Assembly (NCBI RefSeq): GCF_022267515.1
Contig: NZ_JAKFGB010000014.1
Location: 310,001-374,000, forward strand
DNA length: 64,000 bases
Source: Rubinisphaera margarita
GTDB lineage: Bacteria > Planctomycetota > Planctomycetia > Planctomycetales > Planctomycetaceae
Reading direction: 5' to 3'
The stretch's first letter is position 1, and each line of letters begins with the position of its first letter. This document shows, piece by piece, positions 19,677 to 29,305 of the stretch. The notes beneath the pieces are model-generated. The model made no database searches, was not told the DNA's origin, and saw nothing but the letters and a program-made list of their open reading frames with translations. The position numbers and the translations under genes were made by a program.

Positions 19677-20621
19677 ATGGAACCAGACTCAACACTGCTG
19701 AAACGATGCTGGTTCCTCGCCGGGCCGACTGCAGTCGGAAAGACCGAGTCGTCGCTGCTGCTGGCAGAGCGGCTCGATGCGGAGGTCCTCTCGCTCGATT
19801 CCATGGCGATTTATCGCGAGATGGACATCGGTACGGCCAAGCCGGGTGTCGATGAGCAGCAGCGAGTGCCGCATCATCTGATCGACCTCATCGATCCCCA
19901 CGAGGAGTTCAGTACGGCCGAGTACGTGAGGGTTGCCTGGGAAACCGCGGCCAACGTCGCCAGTCGGGGCAAGGTGCCGTTGTTCGTCGGCGGGACGGGA
20001 CTATATTTGAGGTCGCTGCTGCGAGGCGTTTTCGAAGGGCCCGACGCCGACTGGGATTACCGTCGCCAGCTCGAAGCCCGGGAGACGGAAGAGCCGGGAA
20101 TTCTGTACCGCTTGCTCCGCGAAGTGGATCCAGTTCTCGCGGCGAGGCTGCATCCGAATGATCAGCGCCGAATCATCCGCGGGCTGGAAGTGCATCACCT
20201 TACCGGAGAGCCGTTGTCCTCCCTCCAGCAGCAGGCCGCCCGTTTGCCCGAAGACCGGTCTTCTAACGTCTTCTGGCTGCATCCCGAGCGTGAATGGCTG
20301 TATGAGCGGATTGACCGCCGTGTCGATCAGATGATTGAGCAGGGACTTGTGGAGGAGGTTCAAAATCTGTTGCGTCGAACGCCGCCCGCATCCCGCACCG
20401 CCATGCAGGGGCTCGGCTACAAGGAGATGGTCGATCATCTCGAGGGAAAAGCAGCGCTCGAGGAAGCCATTGAGCAGATCAAGACTCGGACCCGGCAGTT
20501 CGCCAAGCGGCAGCACACCTGGTTCCGCAATCTCGAAGAGTGCCAAGAAATAAAGGTGACCGCAAAACGGTCACCTTCAGATCTGGTCGATGAGTTGTTG
20601 CAGCGTGGCGATCGGTCCTGA
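19677..20621 (+). CDS. miaA: tRNA dimethylallyltransferase
   Basis: 314 residues. It transfers a dimethylallyl group to A37 of tRNAs reading UNN codons. The P-loop GPTAVGKTESS is followed by LDSMAIYREMDIGTAKP, VGGTGLYLRSLLRG, LHPNDQRRIIRGLEV and GLGYKEM, all family blocks in order; the C-terminal TRQFAKRQHTWFR block is also present. The final 20 codons contain a hairpin that serves the convergent rng-rplU transcript as a terminator, so the coding sequence is constrained twice there. Confidence 0.96.
   Translation: MEPDSTLLKRCWFLAGPTAVGKTESSLLLAERLDAEVLSLDSMAIYREMDIGTAKPGVDEQQRVPHHLIDLIDPHEEFSTAEYVRVAWETAANVASRGKVPLFVGGTGLYLRSLLRGVFEGPDADWDYRRQLEARETEEPGILYRLLREVDPVLAARLHPNDQRRIIRGLEVHHLTGEPLSSLQQQAARLPEDRSSNVFWLHPEREWLYERIDRRVDQMIEQGLVEEVQNLLRRTPPASRTAMQGLGYKEMVDHLEGKAALEEAIEQIKTRTRQFAKRQHTWFRNLEECQEIKVTAKRSPSDLVDELLQRGDRS
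20545..20577 (-). terminator. Terminator of the rng-rplU transcript, inside miaA
   Basis: On the minus strand a perfect 10-bp stem (AAGGTGACCG/CGGTCACCTT, 5-base loop) is followed by TTATTTCTT. It is 68 bases beyond the rplU stop and lies within the last codons of miaA. On the plus strand there is no T-run, so it should act in one direction. Confidence 0.8.
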
Positions 20622-20644
20622 AATCTGGCCGACGCCCAGGCAGA

Positions 20645-21016
20645 CTATTCGGCGGCCTGTTCCTGCGGTTCTTCTTTTTTCTCCACAATTTGGAGACCCG
20701 GCACATCGAAGTCGCCGATTTTCACGATGGCGTACTTCTGGCGATGACCCGTGTGACGACGGGAGTTCTTGCGGCGACGGAACTTCTGGACTTCCAGCTT
20801 CGGTCCCTTGTGCAGCGGGCTGACGACGGTTGCGGCAATGCTGGCCCCTTCGATGGCCGGTTTGCCGATCACGCTGTCTCCACCCCCGTTGGCGAGCAGA
20901 ACTCGCTCGAACTTCAACGAGCCGCCTTCTTCCAGACCTTCGCGGAGGTCAACGGTGATTTCTGCACCGGGAGCCACTTTGAACTGGCGTCCACTATCTT
21001 CAATAATTGCAAACAT
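20645..21016 (-). CDS. rplU: 50S ribosomal protein L21
   Basis: 123 residues from the ATG at 21016 (MFAIIEDSGRQFKV, the standard L21 start; an in-frame upstream ATG at 21070 would add a non-homologous extension). L21 binds 23S rRNA domain VI. The core blocks are FERVLLANGGGDSVIGKP and the basic KFRRRKNSRRHTGHRQKYA loop. A Glu-rich tail (EKKEEPQEQAAE) is extra. It is downstream of rng on the same strand. The usual partner rpmA (L27) does not follow; a terminator does. Confidence 0.96.
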   Translation of the reverse strand: MFAIIEDSGRQFKVAPGAEITVDLREGLEEGGSLKFERVLLANGGGDSVIGKPAIEGASIAATVVSPLHKGPKLEVQKFRRRKNSRRHTGHRQKYAIVKIGDFDVPGLQIVEKKEEPQEQAAE

Positions 21017-21146
21017 AACGTTCAGTACCTTGTTCCCAGATCCAAAGCCCGTTTCAGGGCGTAGCGACAAGTAGATCTTCAGCGTGCTCCGCGGGACCTG
21101 TCACCATTCCACCGTGGAAGGGGAAGATTCTAGCGGTTTCCTGCTG

Positions 21147-22742
<1,596 letters not shown>

Positions 22743-22772
22743 GGTGGACCTTTCTCGAACTATTGAGAAAGG
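22743..22772 (-). promoter_or_regulatory. Hairpin that sequesters the rng ribosome binding site
   Basis: On the minus strand, CCTTTCTC (22772-22765) pairs perfectly with GAGAAAGG (22756-22749) across an 8-base loop. The 3' arm contains the AAAGG Shine-Dalgarno, 6 bases before the rng ATG. When folded, the site would be closed. This suits feedback control of RNase G/E, as known for E. coli rne, whose leader is recognised by its own product; the mechanism here is inferred. Confidence 0.55.
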
Positions 22773-23696
22773 CTTTAACAGGCTCCATTCAGCTTCATGA
22801 CGCGCATCTCAGGAAGAGTCGTGCCGGTTGGCATGCCGGGGGTCGTGCGGAACTTTTCGGGCACGTTCGGGGCGAAAACCGGAAGGAAATCTCTACTTCG
22901 AACTCGAATGTGAATACTGAACTTCGACGTCTTTGAACAGAGGCCGCGTCGTTCACAGCTGGCGTCGAAGGGGGATTGCCCCCGACGCTCGCGCAGTGTG
23001 ACCTGTGGGCGACGTGCGAATGACTCGGCATTCGGCTCGTCCCTGTCCCGGGGGTATTTTGGTTGTCACTGTCGGCGTGCTGATCGAACGGGTACGGCAT
23101 GAAAGCTGAACTGAGTCGGCGTCTGTCTGGTCCGGCATTGATTGTCGTATGCGATTTGATGGTTTCGCGTTACGACAGTCGATTTCCTGTTGCCGTCGAT
23201 GACAGGGCACCCTCACCAGGTCTCTGCATTCGCCCGTTTGTCCTCCGGTCCTGCTTCCTCACCTCAGTCGCCACAAAATGTATGCCTGAAAGTGTATGAT
23301 TCTCTGCGAAGTCGGCCGGCGTCGGAACGCTGCAGCCGCGAATTCAGCGATGAGAATGAGGAAGGAACGCTTCGGGTTTCAATCTCCACTGCCTGGCGGT
23401 AGCGGAATTGCTGACAGTTCGAATCCCCCTGGTTCTGTTAAAACCTTTCCCTGGGGTGAAATCTGTGACGGATCGGCGAAAGACCGATTCCGTCGGTGAA
23501 CTCTTTAATGTCTGTATGGTGGAAGCCGGCAATCGCTCTGGATGGATCTCCGCGCCGGCGCCCGCTTCCGTGAGCGGGCTGCTGTCTGTTCAAAAGAACA
23601 CGTGCAGCCGATGAGCTTTGCTGCATAATGACATATGTTGCCCATTTAGGCAATAGAGCCAGCTCACTGCGGCCGCTGAATTTCCGCACGAACACG
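22773..23696. other. Long gene-free region upstream of rng
   Basis: About 920 bases with no coding frame of family-like composition on either strand. It may include a long rng leader. A small hairpin (GCCCGC...GCGGGC) is near 23560, and another (TTGCC...GGCAA) near 23640. No RNA gene was recognised. Confidence 0.45.
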
Positions 23697-24098
23697 TCAC
23701 GCAAGCACGTCGAGACGGGTCCCGGTCGGCTCAACCACGCGGTATTCATCGACGTTGCGATCGCGGTTCTGAATGGGCGGCACGCCGTAATAGAACAGGG
23801 TGCTGGAAATGTTTCCCGGCAGATAGCTGAGGCCGGTTGTATCGAGCAGGTAGTGGCTGGAATGCGGACTCTGCAGTGCCGCCATCCACTCTCGATTCTG
23901 TTCCACTCGCGGAGCCGGAGCGGGCTGGGATGACGGTTCGCAGGCGGCCGGTTGAGGCGACGTCCGACAGCTGTCGTTGTAGCAGGGGATCGTCTGCCGA
24001 GCCGAAGCGTACGCCGGAATCTTGCAGGGACAGGCCCAGTACGGCAGATAGACGTAACAGCGGGAAATTGGAGTCATTGGACGAACCAGACGCAGCAT
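23697..24098 (-). CDS. Small proline/cysteine-containing hypothetical protein
   Basis: 133 residues with no clear signal peptide. The N-terminal third has an aromatic and cysteine-rich segment (CYVYLPYWACPC). The middle is Pro/Ser-rich (PQPAACEPSSQPAPAP), and the C-terminal half looks folded (HYLLDTTGLSYLPGN, then DEYRVVEPTGTRL). A different minus-strand frame also spans this stretch, but its composition is less protein-like. No family recognised and no good ribosome binding site seen, so this is tentative. Confidence 0.45.
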   Translation of the reverse strand: MLRLVRPMTPISRCYVYLPYWACPCKIPAYASARQTIPCYNDSCRTSPQPAACEPSSQPAPAPRVEQNREWMAALQSPHSSHYLLDTTGLSYLPGNISSTLFYYGVPPIQNRDRNVDEYRVVEPTGTRLDVLA

Positions 24099-24393
24099 TC
24101 AAAGTGTCAATCAGGTGGATTGGCACTTCCATGCAACTGGCGGTCCAGTGGACGAACTCCTTGAAAACTGGCGGATCTGCAACGCAAAACGCTACGGATC
24201 AGGGAGGCCGGGGACGGTCGCGACAATTCGACCGGGTTCCCGTCCGCGACCCGTGATGCGTAGACTCAACGGTCCGTTGTCTTTCTGCTACATTGCGGAA
24301 GTCGAGTCAGGCGGACTGGACGATTCCGCGACAGCGACCGGTGAATCGTTCTGAAACAGGTCGCACGACAGAAGTCGAGGATAGGAAAGTTCG

Positions 24394-25149
24394 ATGCAGA
24401 TTCTGCTCGCCAACGATGATGGAATTCACGCCCCCGGTCTGATTGCGATGGCCGAACGCCTGAAGTCGCTCGGAGATCTGACCGTCGTCGCTCCCGCGTA
24501 CGAACAGAGCGGTGTTGGTCACAGCGTGACTTACCGCAGCCCGCTGCAGGTCGAGGAGATTTATCGCGACGGGAGTCTGTTCGGCTGGTCTGTGCATGGG
24601 AGTCCGGCCGACTGCGTGAAGCTCGGCATTCTGGAACTTTGCCCGCGGCGCCCCGATCTGGTGATCTCGGGAATCAATGCCGGCTCGAACTACGGCATCA
24701 ACGTCCTCTACTCCGGTACTGTCGCCGCAGCGATTGAAGGGGCTTTCTTCGGAATCACGTCGATTGCTCTCTCGCTGAACTGCTCGGTCCCGCCCGACTT
24801 TGACCGCGCCGCCGATCGTTCGATGAAAATCATCCGCCGGCTCATCCAGGACTTTCCGGAACCCGGGCTGCTCTGGAGTGTCAACTTCCCGCCCAGCGAT
24901 GTCGAGATGAAGGGGGTTCGGTTCGCCGCGATGGGCGTGCGGCGGCATACCGAGTCGATCGAACGTCGGATCGATCCGCGTGGCAAGCCCTACTACTGGA
25001 GTGGAACCGATCCGCTGGAGAACCACGAGAGCGATGAAGGGACCGACATCGCGGCTCTTTCCGAGCACTTCGCGACGGTGACGCCGCTCCACTTTGACCT
25101 GACCAAAGTTTCTTTGCTGGAGAAGGCCCGCTCGCTGGGCTGGGACTGA
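24394..25149 (+). CDS. surE: 5'/3'-nucleotidase SurE
   Basis: 251 residues, the standard length. It is a metal-dependent nucleoside monophosphate phosphatase. The N-terminal LLANDDGIHAPG contains the metal-binding Asp pair. VVAPAYEQSGVGHSVTY, then GSPADCVKLG and SGINAGSNYGINVLYSGTVAAA are the diagnostic blocks. A GAGGATAGGAAAG stretch lies before the ATG. No pcm gene is adjacent. Confidence 0.96.
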   Translation: MQILLANDDGIHAPGLIAMAERLKSLGDLTVVAPAYEQSGVGHSVTYRSPLQVEEIYRDGSLFGWSVHGSPADCVKLGILELCPRRPDLVISGINAGSNYGINVLYSGTVAAAIEGAFFGITSIALSLNCSVPPDFDRAADRSMKIIRRLIQDFPEPGLLWSVNFPPSDVEMKGVRFAAMGVRRHTESIERRIDPRGKPYYWSGTDPLENHESDEGTDIAALSEHFATVTPLHFDLTKVSLLEKARSLGWD

Positions 25150-25298
25150 CGGCCCGTCTGCCGCCGTTGCAGTTTGCGGATTCGCTACGACCGCTCCGCC
25201 CGGGTACAATCGAGGTTCGGGAGTCGGTCCACTGTTCGCAACTCCCCGTCCGGGACTCTAGAGTTGAAAAAGCTCTGACCCAATCTGGAACGGTTGCC

Positions 25299-26561
25299 AT
25301 GAATAAATTGATTTTCTGGGGAGTGCAGGTCGCCCTGTTGGCCAGCTTCACCTTCGCCTACTCACTGGCCAGCTCCCGGGCGAAGCAGGAACTGACTGCT
25401 GATCTCGTTGGGACGCCTGTTGTTCCCGAAGTGGAGATTCCACGGACCGAGCCGCTCCGCGTCTCGTCGTTGTACGATCGACCGGAAATGGTCTCCGACG
25501 AAGATCTCGCAGCTGTGCTCTGGCAGGTCCGACCGAAATTCGAACAGAAAGGGCTGCGTCCTAACCTCGTCGAACATGCGATTCGTGCCTGGGGGATCGA
25601 AGCTGAGTTCCGCGATCCGGACGTTCTTTCCGGCAAACAGATGGAGCAGTTTCTCCTCGATCATGGCACCTTCGTTCTGTCGTGGGGCAAAGAAGCCAGC
25701 CCGCTGCTGGAAGATCGCCGCACGGGCGTCGGAGTGAACTGGGGAGAAGCTCGCAGTCAGTCCGTGCATCACGACCACATGCTGGCCTGCGTGACGGAAG
25801 CCGGAGCGCGTCTCAACGAACCGGTCATGCTGCCGACTCAACGCAAGATGACTCTCGAGAATGTCGTCCGTGAAGCACTCCGGGACTTCCGTCTCGATGA
25901 ACGGGAAACCGAGTGGACGGCCATGGCTTTCGGTCTTTGGCTGGCACCGACGAGAACCTGGCAGGCGGTCGACGGACGCGAAATGTCGTTCGATCTGCTC
26001 GCTCAGCGGCTGATGCGGGGGTATCTCGAAAAGGGAGTCTGCAGTGGCACGCATCGTGTTTATTCACTGATGCTGCTCTGGCGGCTCGATCAGGATCACG
26101 ACATTCTTTCTGATGAGATCGCGGACGAGGTCCATGCCCATCTGTCTCTCATCCGGGATCTGATTACCGTTTCCCAGTTCGAAGATGGCCACTGGCCGTC
26201 CAACTGGAACGAAGGTCAGAACGCGGTCGATAATCCCCGCGACGACGAGATGCGTTCAAAGATCATCGCGACGGGACATCATCTGGAATGGCTGGCGATC
26301 GCACCGCAGGAGCTTCATCCGCCACAGCACCAGATCGACAAGGCAGCCGGCTGGATTATCGATGTCGTCCAGCGCCAGTCCCGCGAACAGGTCCTGCAGC
26401 GGTACACCTTCCTCAGTCATGTCGGCAACGCGCTGGCCCTCTGGCGAGGCACGACGCCCGCGACGTTCTGGAAAGACTGGCAGCAGGAGCATCCGGAGTA
26501 CACATTCACACCCCTCCCCTCGAACGAGGCCGACGAACCGGAATCAAGCGACGACCACTGA
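25299..26561 (+). CDS. Secreted or membrane-anchored protein, possible alpha-toroid
   Basis: 420 residues from the ATG at 25299; the frame is open to 25167 but the signal-anchor begins here (MNKLIFWGVQVALLASFTFAYSL). The mature part is mostly helical with repeated W/L segments, including WTAMAFGLWLAPTRTW, HRVYSLMLLWRLDQ and DGHWPSNWNEGQNA. This pattern recalls alpha-alpha toroid folds (prenyltransferase or squalene-cyclase like), without their Asp-rich catalytic motif. Function unknown. It follows surE on the same strand by 149 bases. Confidence 0.75.
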   Translation: MNKLIFWGVQVALLASFTFAYSLASSRAKQELTADLVGTPVVPEVEIPRTEPLRVSSLYDRPEMVSDEDLAAVLWQVRPKFEQKGLRPNLVEHAIRAWGIEAEFRDPDVLSGKQMEQFLLDHGTFVLSWGKEASPLLEDRRTGVGVNWGEARSQSVHHDHMLACVTEAGARLNEPVMLPTQRKMTLENVVREALRDFRLDERETEWTAMAFGLWLAPTRTWQAVDGREMSFDLLAQRLMRGYLEKGVCSGTHRVYSLMLLWRLDQDHDILSDEIADEVHAHLSLIRDLITVSQFEDGHWPSNWNEGQNAVDNPRDDEMRSKIIATGHHLEWLAIAPQELHPPQHQIDKAAGWIIDVVQRQSREQVLQRYTFLSHVGNALALWRGTTPATFWKDWQQEHPEYTFTPLPSNEADEPESSDDH

Positions 26562-26694
26562 GCGTCGAACGGTTCAGAACGCTCGCCACGCTTTCGTCTC
26601 GCTGAACGGATTGCGCGAAGCCCTCACGCCGAGGCGTGAGCAAGCGAACGACCCGTCGCAATAAGAGGTGAAGAATTGCTTGAAGCGACCGCCG

Positions 26695-27315
26695 CTACGG
26701 TTTCAGATCCAGGCTGCGCCAGCAGTACCAGCTACCGATGCTGGCGTACGGGGTCCACTGCAGCGACAGCTCCTGCATTTTCCTGATCAACGCGTCTTTC
26801 TCCCCGTCGATGCCGTAGAGATTGCGTACAGCGTTCTGCACGCCGAGGTCGCCGGTGGGAAGCACATCGAGTCGGCCCAGGCTGAAGATGAGGAACATCT
26901 GCGCTGTCCAGACGCCGATCCCCTTAATTGCGATCAGTTCGGCGATGATCTTCTCGTCCGTCAGCCGGTCGAGTCGTGACAGGTCGGGTTCGCGGCGACC
27001 GCAATGTTCAATCAGATCGCGAATGTATTTCAGCTTCTGTCGCGATAAACCGGCGGCGAGGAACTGCTCGTCACTGACCTGTTGCATTCCGATCAGAGAA
27101 ATCCGTCCAGTTGAACTGCAGCCTTTAACTCGCTTGAAGATGGTTCGAGCGGCCGCTGTGGAGATTTGCTGAGACACGATCGCCCGCAGCAGCATTTCGA
27201 ATCGGCGACGATTCGGCTTGAGTGTGCATGGACCGACCTGGCCGATCAGGCGGCTCATCACTGGGTCAGTTCGTCTCAGATGACGGAGGGCCGCCTCGTA
27301 GCGAGATGTGGACAT
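26695..27315 (-). CDS. DNA-3-methyladenine glycosylase II, AlkA-like (HhH-GPD)
   Basis: 206 residues from the ATG at 27315 (an in-frame extension to 27372 lacks homology). It is a helix-hairpin-helix DNA glycosylase for alkylated bases. The N-terminal AIVSQQISTAAARTIFKR segment is typical. The HhH motif is LIAIKGIGVWTAQMFLIF, followed by the GPD loop with the catalytic aspartate in PTGDLGVQNA. It lacks the extra N-terminal domain of E. coli AlkA, as in many short bacterial homologues. With tag at 7.8 kb, the window encodes two 3-methyladenine glycosylases. Confidence 0.92.
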   Translation of the reverse strand: MSTSRYEAALRHLRRTDPVMSRLIGQVGPCTLKPNRRRFEMLLRAIVSQQISTAAARTIFKRVKGCSSTGRISLIGMQQVSDEQFLAAGLSRQKLKYIRDLIEHCGRREPDLSRLDRLTDEKIIAELIAIKGIGVWTAQMFLIFSLGRLDVLPTGDLGVQNAVRNLYGIDGEKDALIRKMQELSLQWTPYASIGSWYCWRSLDLKP

Positions 27316-27732
27316 CAGGGGCTCCGCAGGGGAAATCGGGACGGCTCCAGGCCGAACGCCATTGTGGAACAACCGCTATAAACCGCAACGCTGCTACCGT
27401 CGCTATGCTGCATATGATGCGTTGATTGCATGAAAACTGGGGAATGTGGGTCAAGCTGGCCGCATAAAGCTTCGCAGAATGGCGATATTAGGAAGCAGGG
27501 AAAGGATGAGTTGCCGTTGCCGGTTGGATAAGGCGGGGGGACTCGTCATTTGGGCAACTTCACGCCTGACCTGCAGCAGCTCATGCTCGCGACGTCGAAC
27601 AGCGATGTCTCGTCGCGCTCCTGAGACCGCGGATCATCGGAAATTGCTCTGGCGAAACACAATCTCAACTCTGTCGATTCGTCTGATGTCGGCTGTGGCA
27701 CTCGGCCGCCAGTGCGAAGGGAGGACCATACC
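27316..27732. other. Divergent intergenic region
   Basis: 417 bases between the AlkA-like gene and the coiled-coil protein gene. Short frames occur but none is protein-like. No RNA gene or clear promoter seen. Confidence 0.4.
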
Positions 27733-28986
27733 ATGGCACACAATAAGTTTCAGTTCACACATTCTGCGCACATCAAACCGAAGCCGCGACCGAACCTGCT
27801 GGCTTCGCGGACGTGGTCGGTGTTGACGGCCGGTCTCGTGTTCGGTTTTCTCGGAATGTACTTCACCGTGACCCGTCCGATGTCGGAACGGATGCGGATG
27901 CTGGAATCCGACATTGCGATGATGCAGTCGGATATGCATCAGCTCGTCGGCACCCGCGATGACCTCTGGAAAACAAACGATCTGCTGACAGGTCTGCGGC
28001 AGCAGAAGCGTCAGATCGCGGAAGCCGAACTCTCGCTGGCTTCGATCCGCAAGCTCCGCAGTGATGTGCTGGCTCTGACGGCTGGGCAGGAAACGGCTTC
28101 CCAGACGCTCGCCAATCTGGCGGATATGCAGAGGACCCTCACCCAGCAGGCTCCGATCGTGGCTCAGTCCCGTGAAGCTCTGGGAGCCATGATGACCCTG
28201 ACCGAACATGTCGTTCGCATTGGGGATTCGGCCGCCAAAGCCCGTCCCAATCTGGTCGCCGTCAACGCCGCCATTGATGATTTCCAGGCTCAGACCAGTC
28301 TGATGAGCAATCAGATGGCCGAAGCTTCGGAAACGATCAACGCGGCTGGCGAAGTTCTCAACAGCGTGAACACGCTGACGACGAACATGCTCGAACAACA
28401 GGAGCAGATTGACGCCAGCGAAGCGGTCGTGGCTCGTATCAGCGAACTGCACGGCACGATCGCCAAACAGGAAGAAGCGACCGACGCCGCCAGCCAGACC
28501 ATCGCCCGCATGGTCTCCCTGGAAGAAGAACTTGCTGAGCAGGATCCGGTCAAGTTCGAGAAAGCCTCGGCGAATCTGCGAGGCATGGTTGCGATTCAGA
28601 ACGAACTCTCGACCGACAATAAGCGGATCTCGAACGCTGTGGAAACCGTCGAGCTGCTCGAAGACTTCCAACAGGAAATTCAGCATCAGGCAGCCATGCT
28701 GACCGAAATGCGACGGGATCTGCAGGAAGTGACCGTGCTCAAGATGACCGTCGAACAGACGCTGTCAGTCCTCAAGCCGCTGATTCAGCTTTCGGACCTG
28801 CGTCGACTCAGCGATGCCGAAGTTCGCGACGCCGCCCGAGTCATTCTCGATCGACGAATTGCCGACGGTCGCTCGCTGACTGCACCGAGCCGTATCGCCG
28901 AACACGAAATTCATTCGCCGACGATCACTCCCTCAGAAAAATCGACCGACGGCCCGATGGTGCCGACGCCGACCGATCTTGAATAA
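27733..28986 (+). CDS. Membrane-anchored long coiled-coil protein
   Basis: 417 residues from the ATG at 27733, chosen because GGGAGG lies 8 bases upstream. A basic N-terminus is followed by one transmembrane helix (about 28-47). The remainder is almost entirely coiled coil with Gln/Glu/Ala/Leu heptads (residues 55-365), e.g. MLESDIAMMQSDMHQLVGT. The C-terminal 50 residues are a flexible Pro/Thr-rich tail. This shape resembles chemoreceptor-like or envelope-spacer proteins, but no HAMP or signalling tip is seen. Followed by a strong terminator. Confidence 0.82.
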   Translation: MAHNKFQFTHSAHIKPKPRPNLLASRTWSVLTAGLVFGFLGMYFTVTRPMSERMRMLESDIAMMQSDMHQLVGTRDDLWKTNDLLTGLRQQKRQIAEAELSLASIRKLRSDVLALTAGQETASQTLANLADMQRTLTQQAPIVAQSREALGAMMTLTEHVVRIGDSAAKARPNLVAVNAAIDDFQAQTSLMSNQMAEASETINAAGEVLNSVNTLTTNMLEQQEQIDASEAVVARISELHGTIAKQEEATDAASQTIARMVSLEEELAEQDPVKFEKASANLRGMVAIQNELSTDNKRISNAVETVELLEDFQQEIQHQAAMLTEMRRDLQEVTVLKMTVEQTLSVLKPLIQLSDLRRLSDAEVRDAARVILDRRIADGRSLTAPSRIAEHEIHSPTITPSEKSTDGPMVPTPTDLE

Positions 28987-29009
28987 TCTGTGACCGGGTT
29001 TATCCCCAG

Positions 29010-29042
29010 CAGGCCGTGCACAAGACGTGCGCGGCCTGTTTT
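29010..29042 (+). terminator. Rho-independent terminator after the coiled-coil gene
   Basis: A 12-bp stem (CAGGCCGTGCAC/GTGCGCGGCCTG, one G-T pair) with a 5-base loop, followed by TTTTC. It starts 24 bases after the stop codon. Confidence 0.9.
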
Positions 29043-29305
29043 CGTGTCGCAGCCGCGAGTCTCTCAACCCGAAACGTGAGTGAGGGCCACATCCACTTCG
29101 CCCTCGCTGACTGCTTCGGGTTAAGAAGTTTCCAGACGGGGAAAGTTTCAGCCTTATCACGGGCGGGTGACGAAGTCAGGAGAGACCCGCCATGAATGAG
29201 ATCTCTTTGAGACCGGAGGATCTCACTCTGTAAGGCGCCGATGGCGCTGCCTCTTGTCGCTGCCGCGACCTGCCCGCTGGGGCGGACGGGCCACCCGGCT
29301 GGTTG

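Noticed and set aside
23408..23440. TTCGAATCC T-loop-like sequence, possible tRNA
   Set aside because: The flanking bases cannot form a T-stem and no anticodon or acceptor arm can be drawn.
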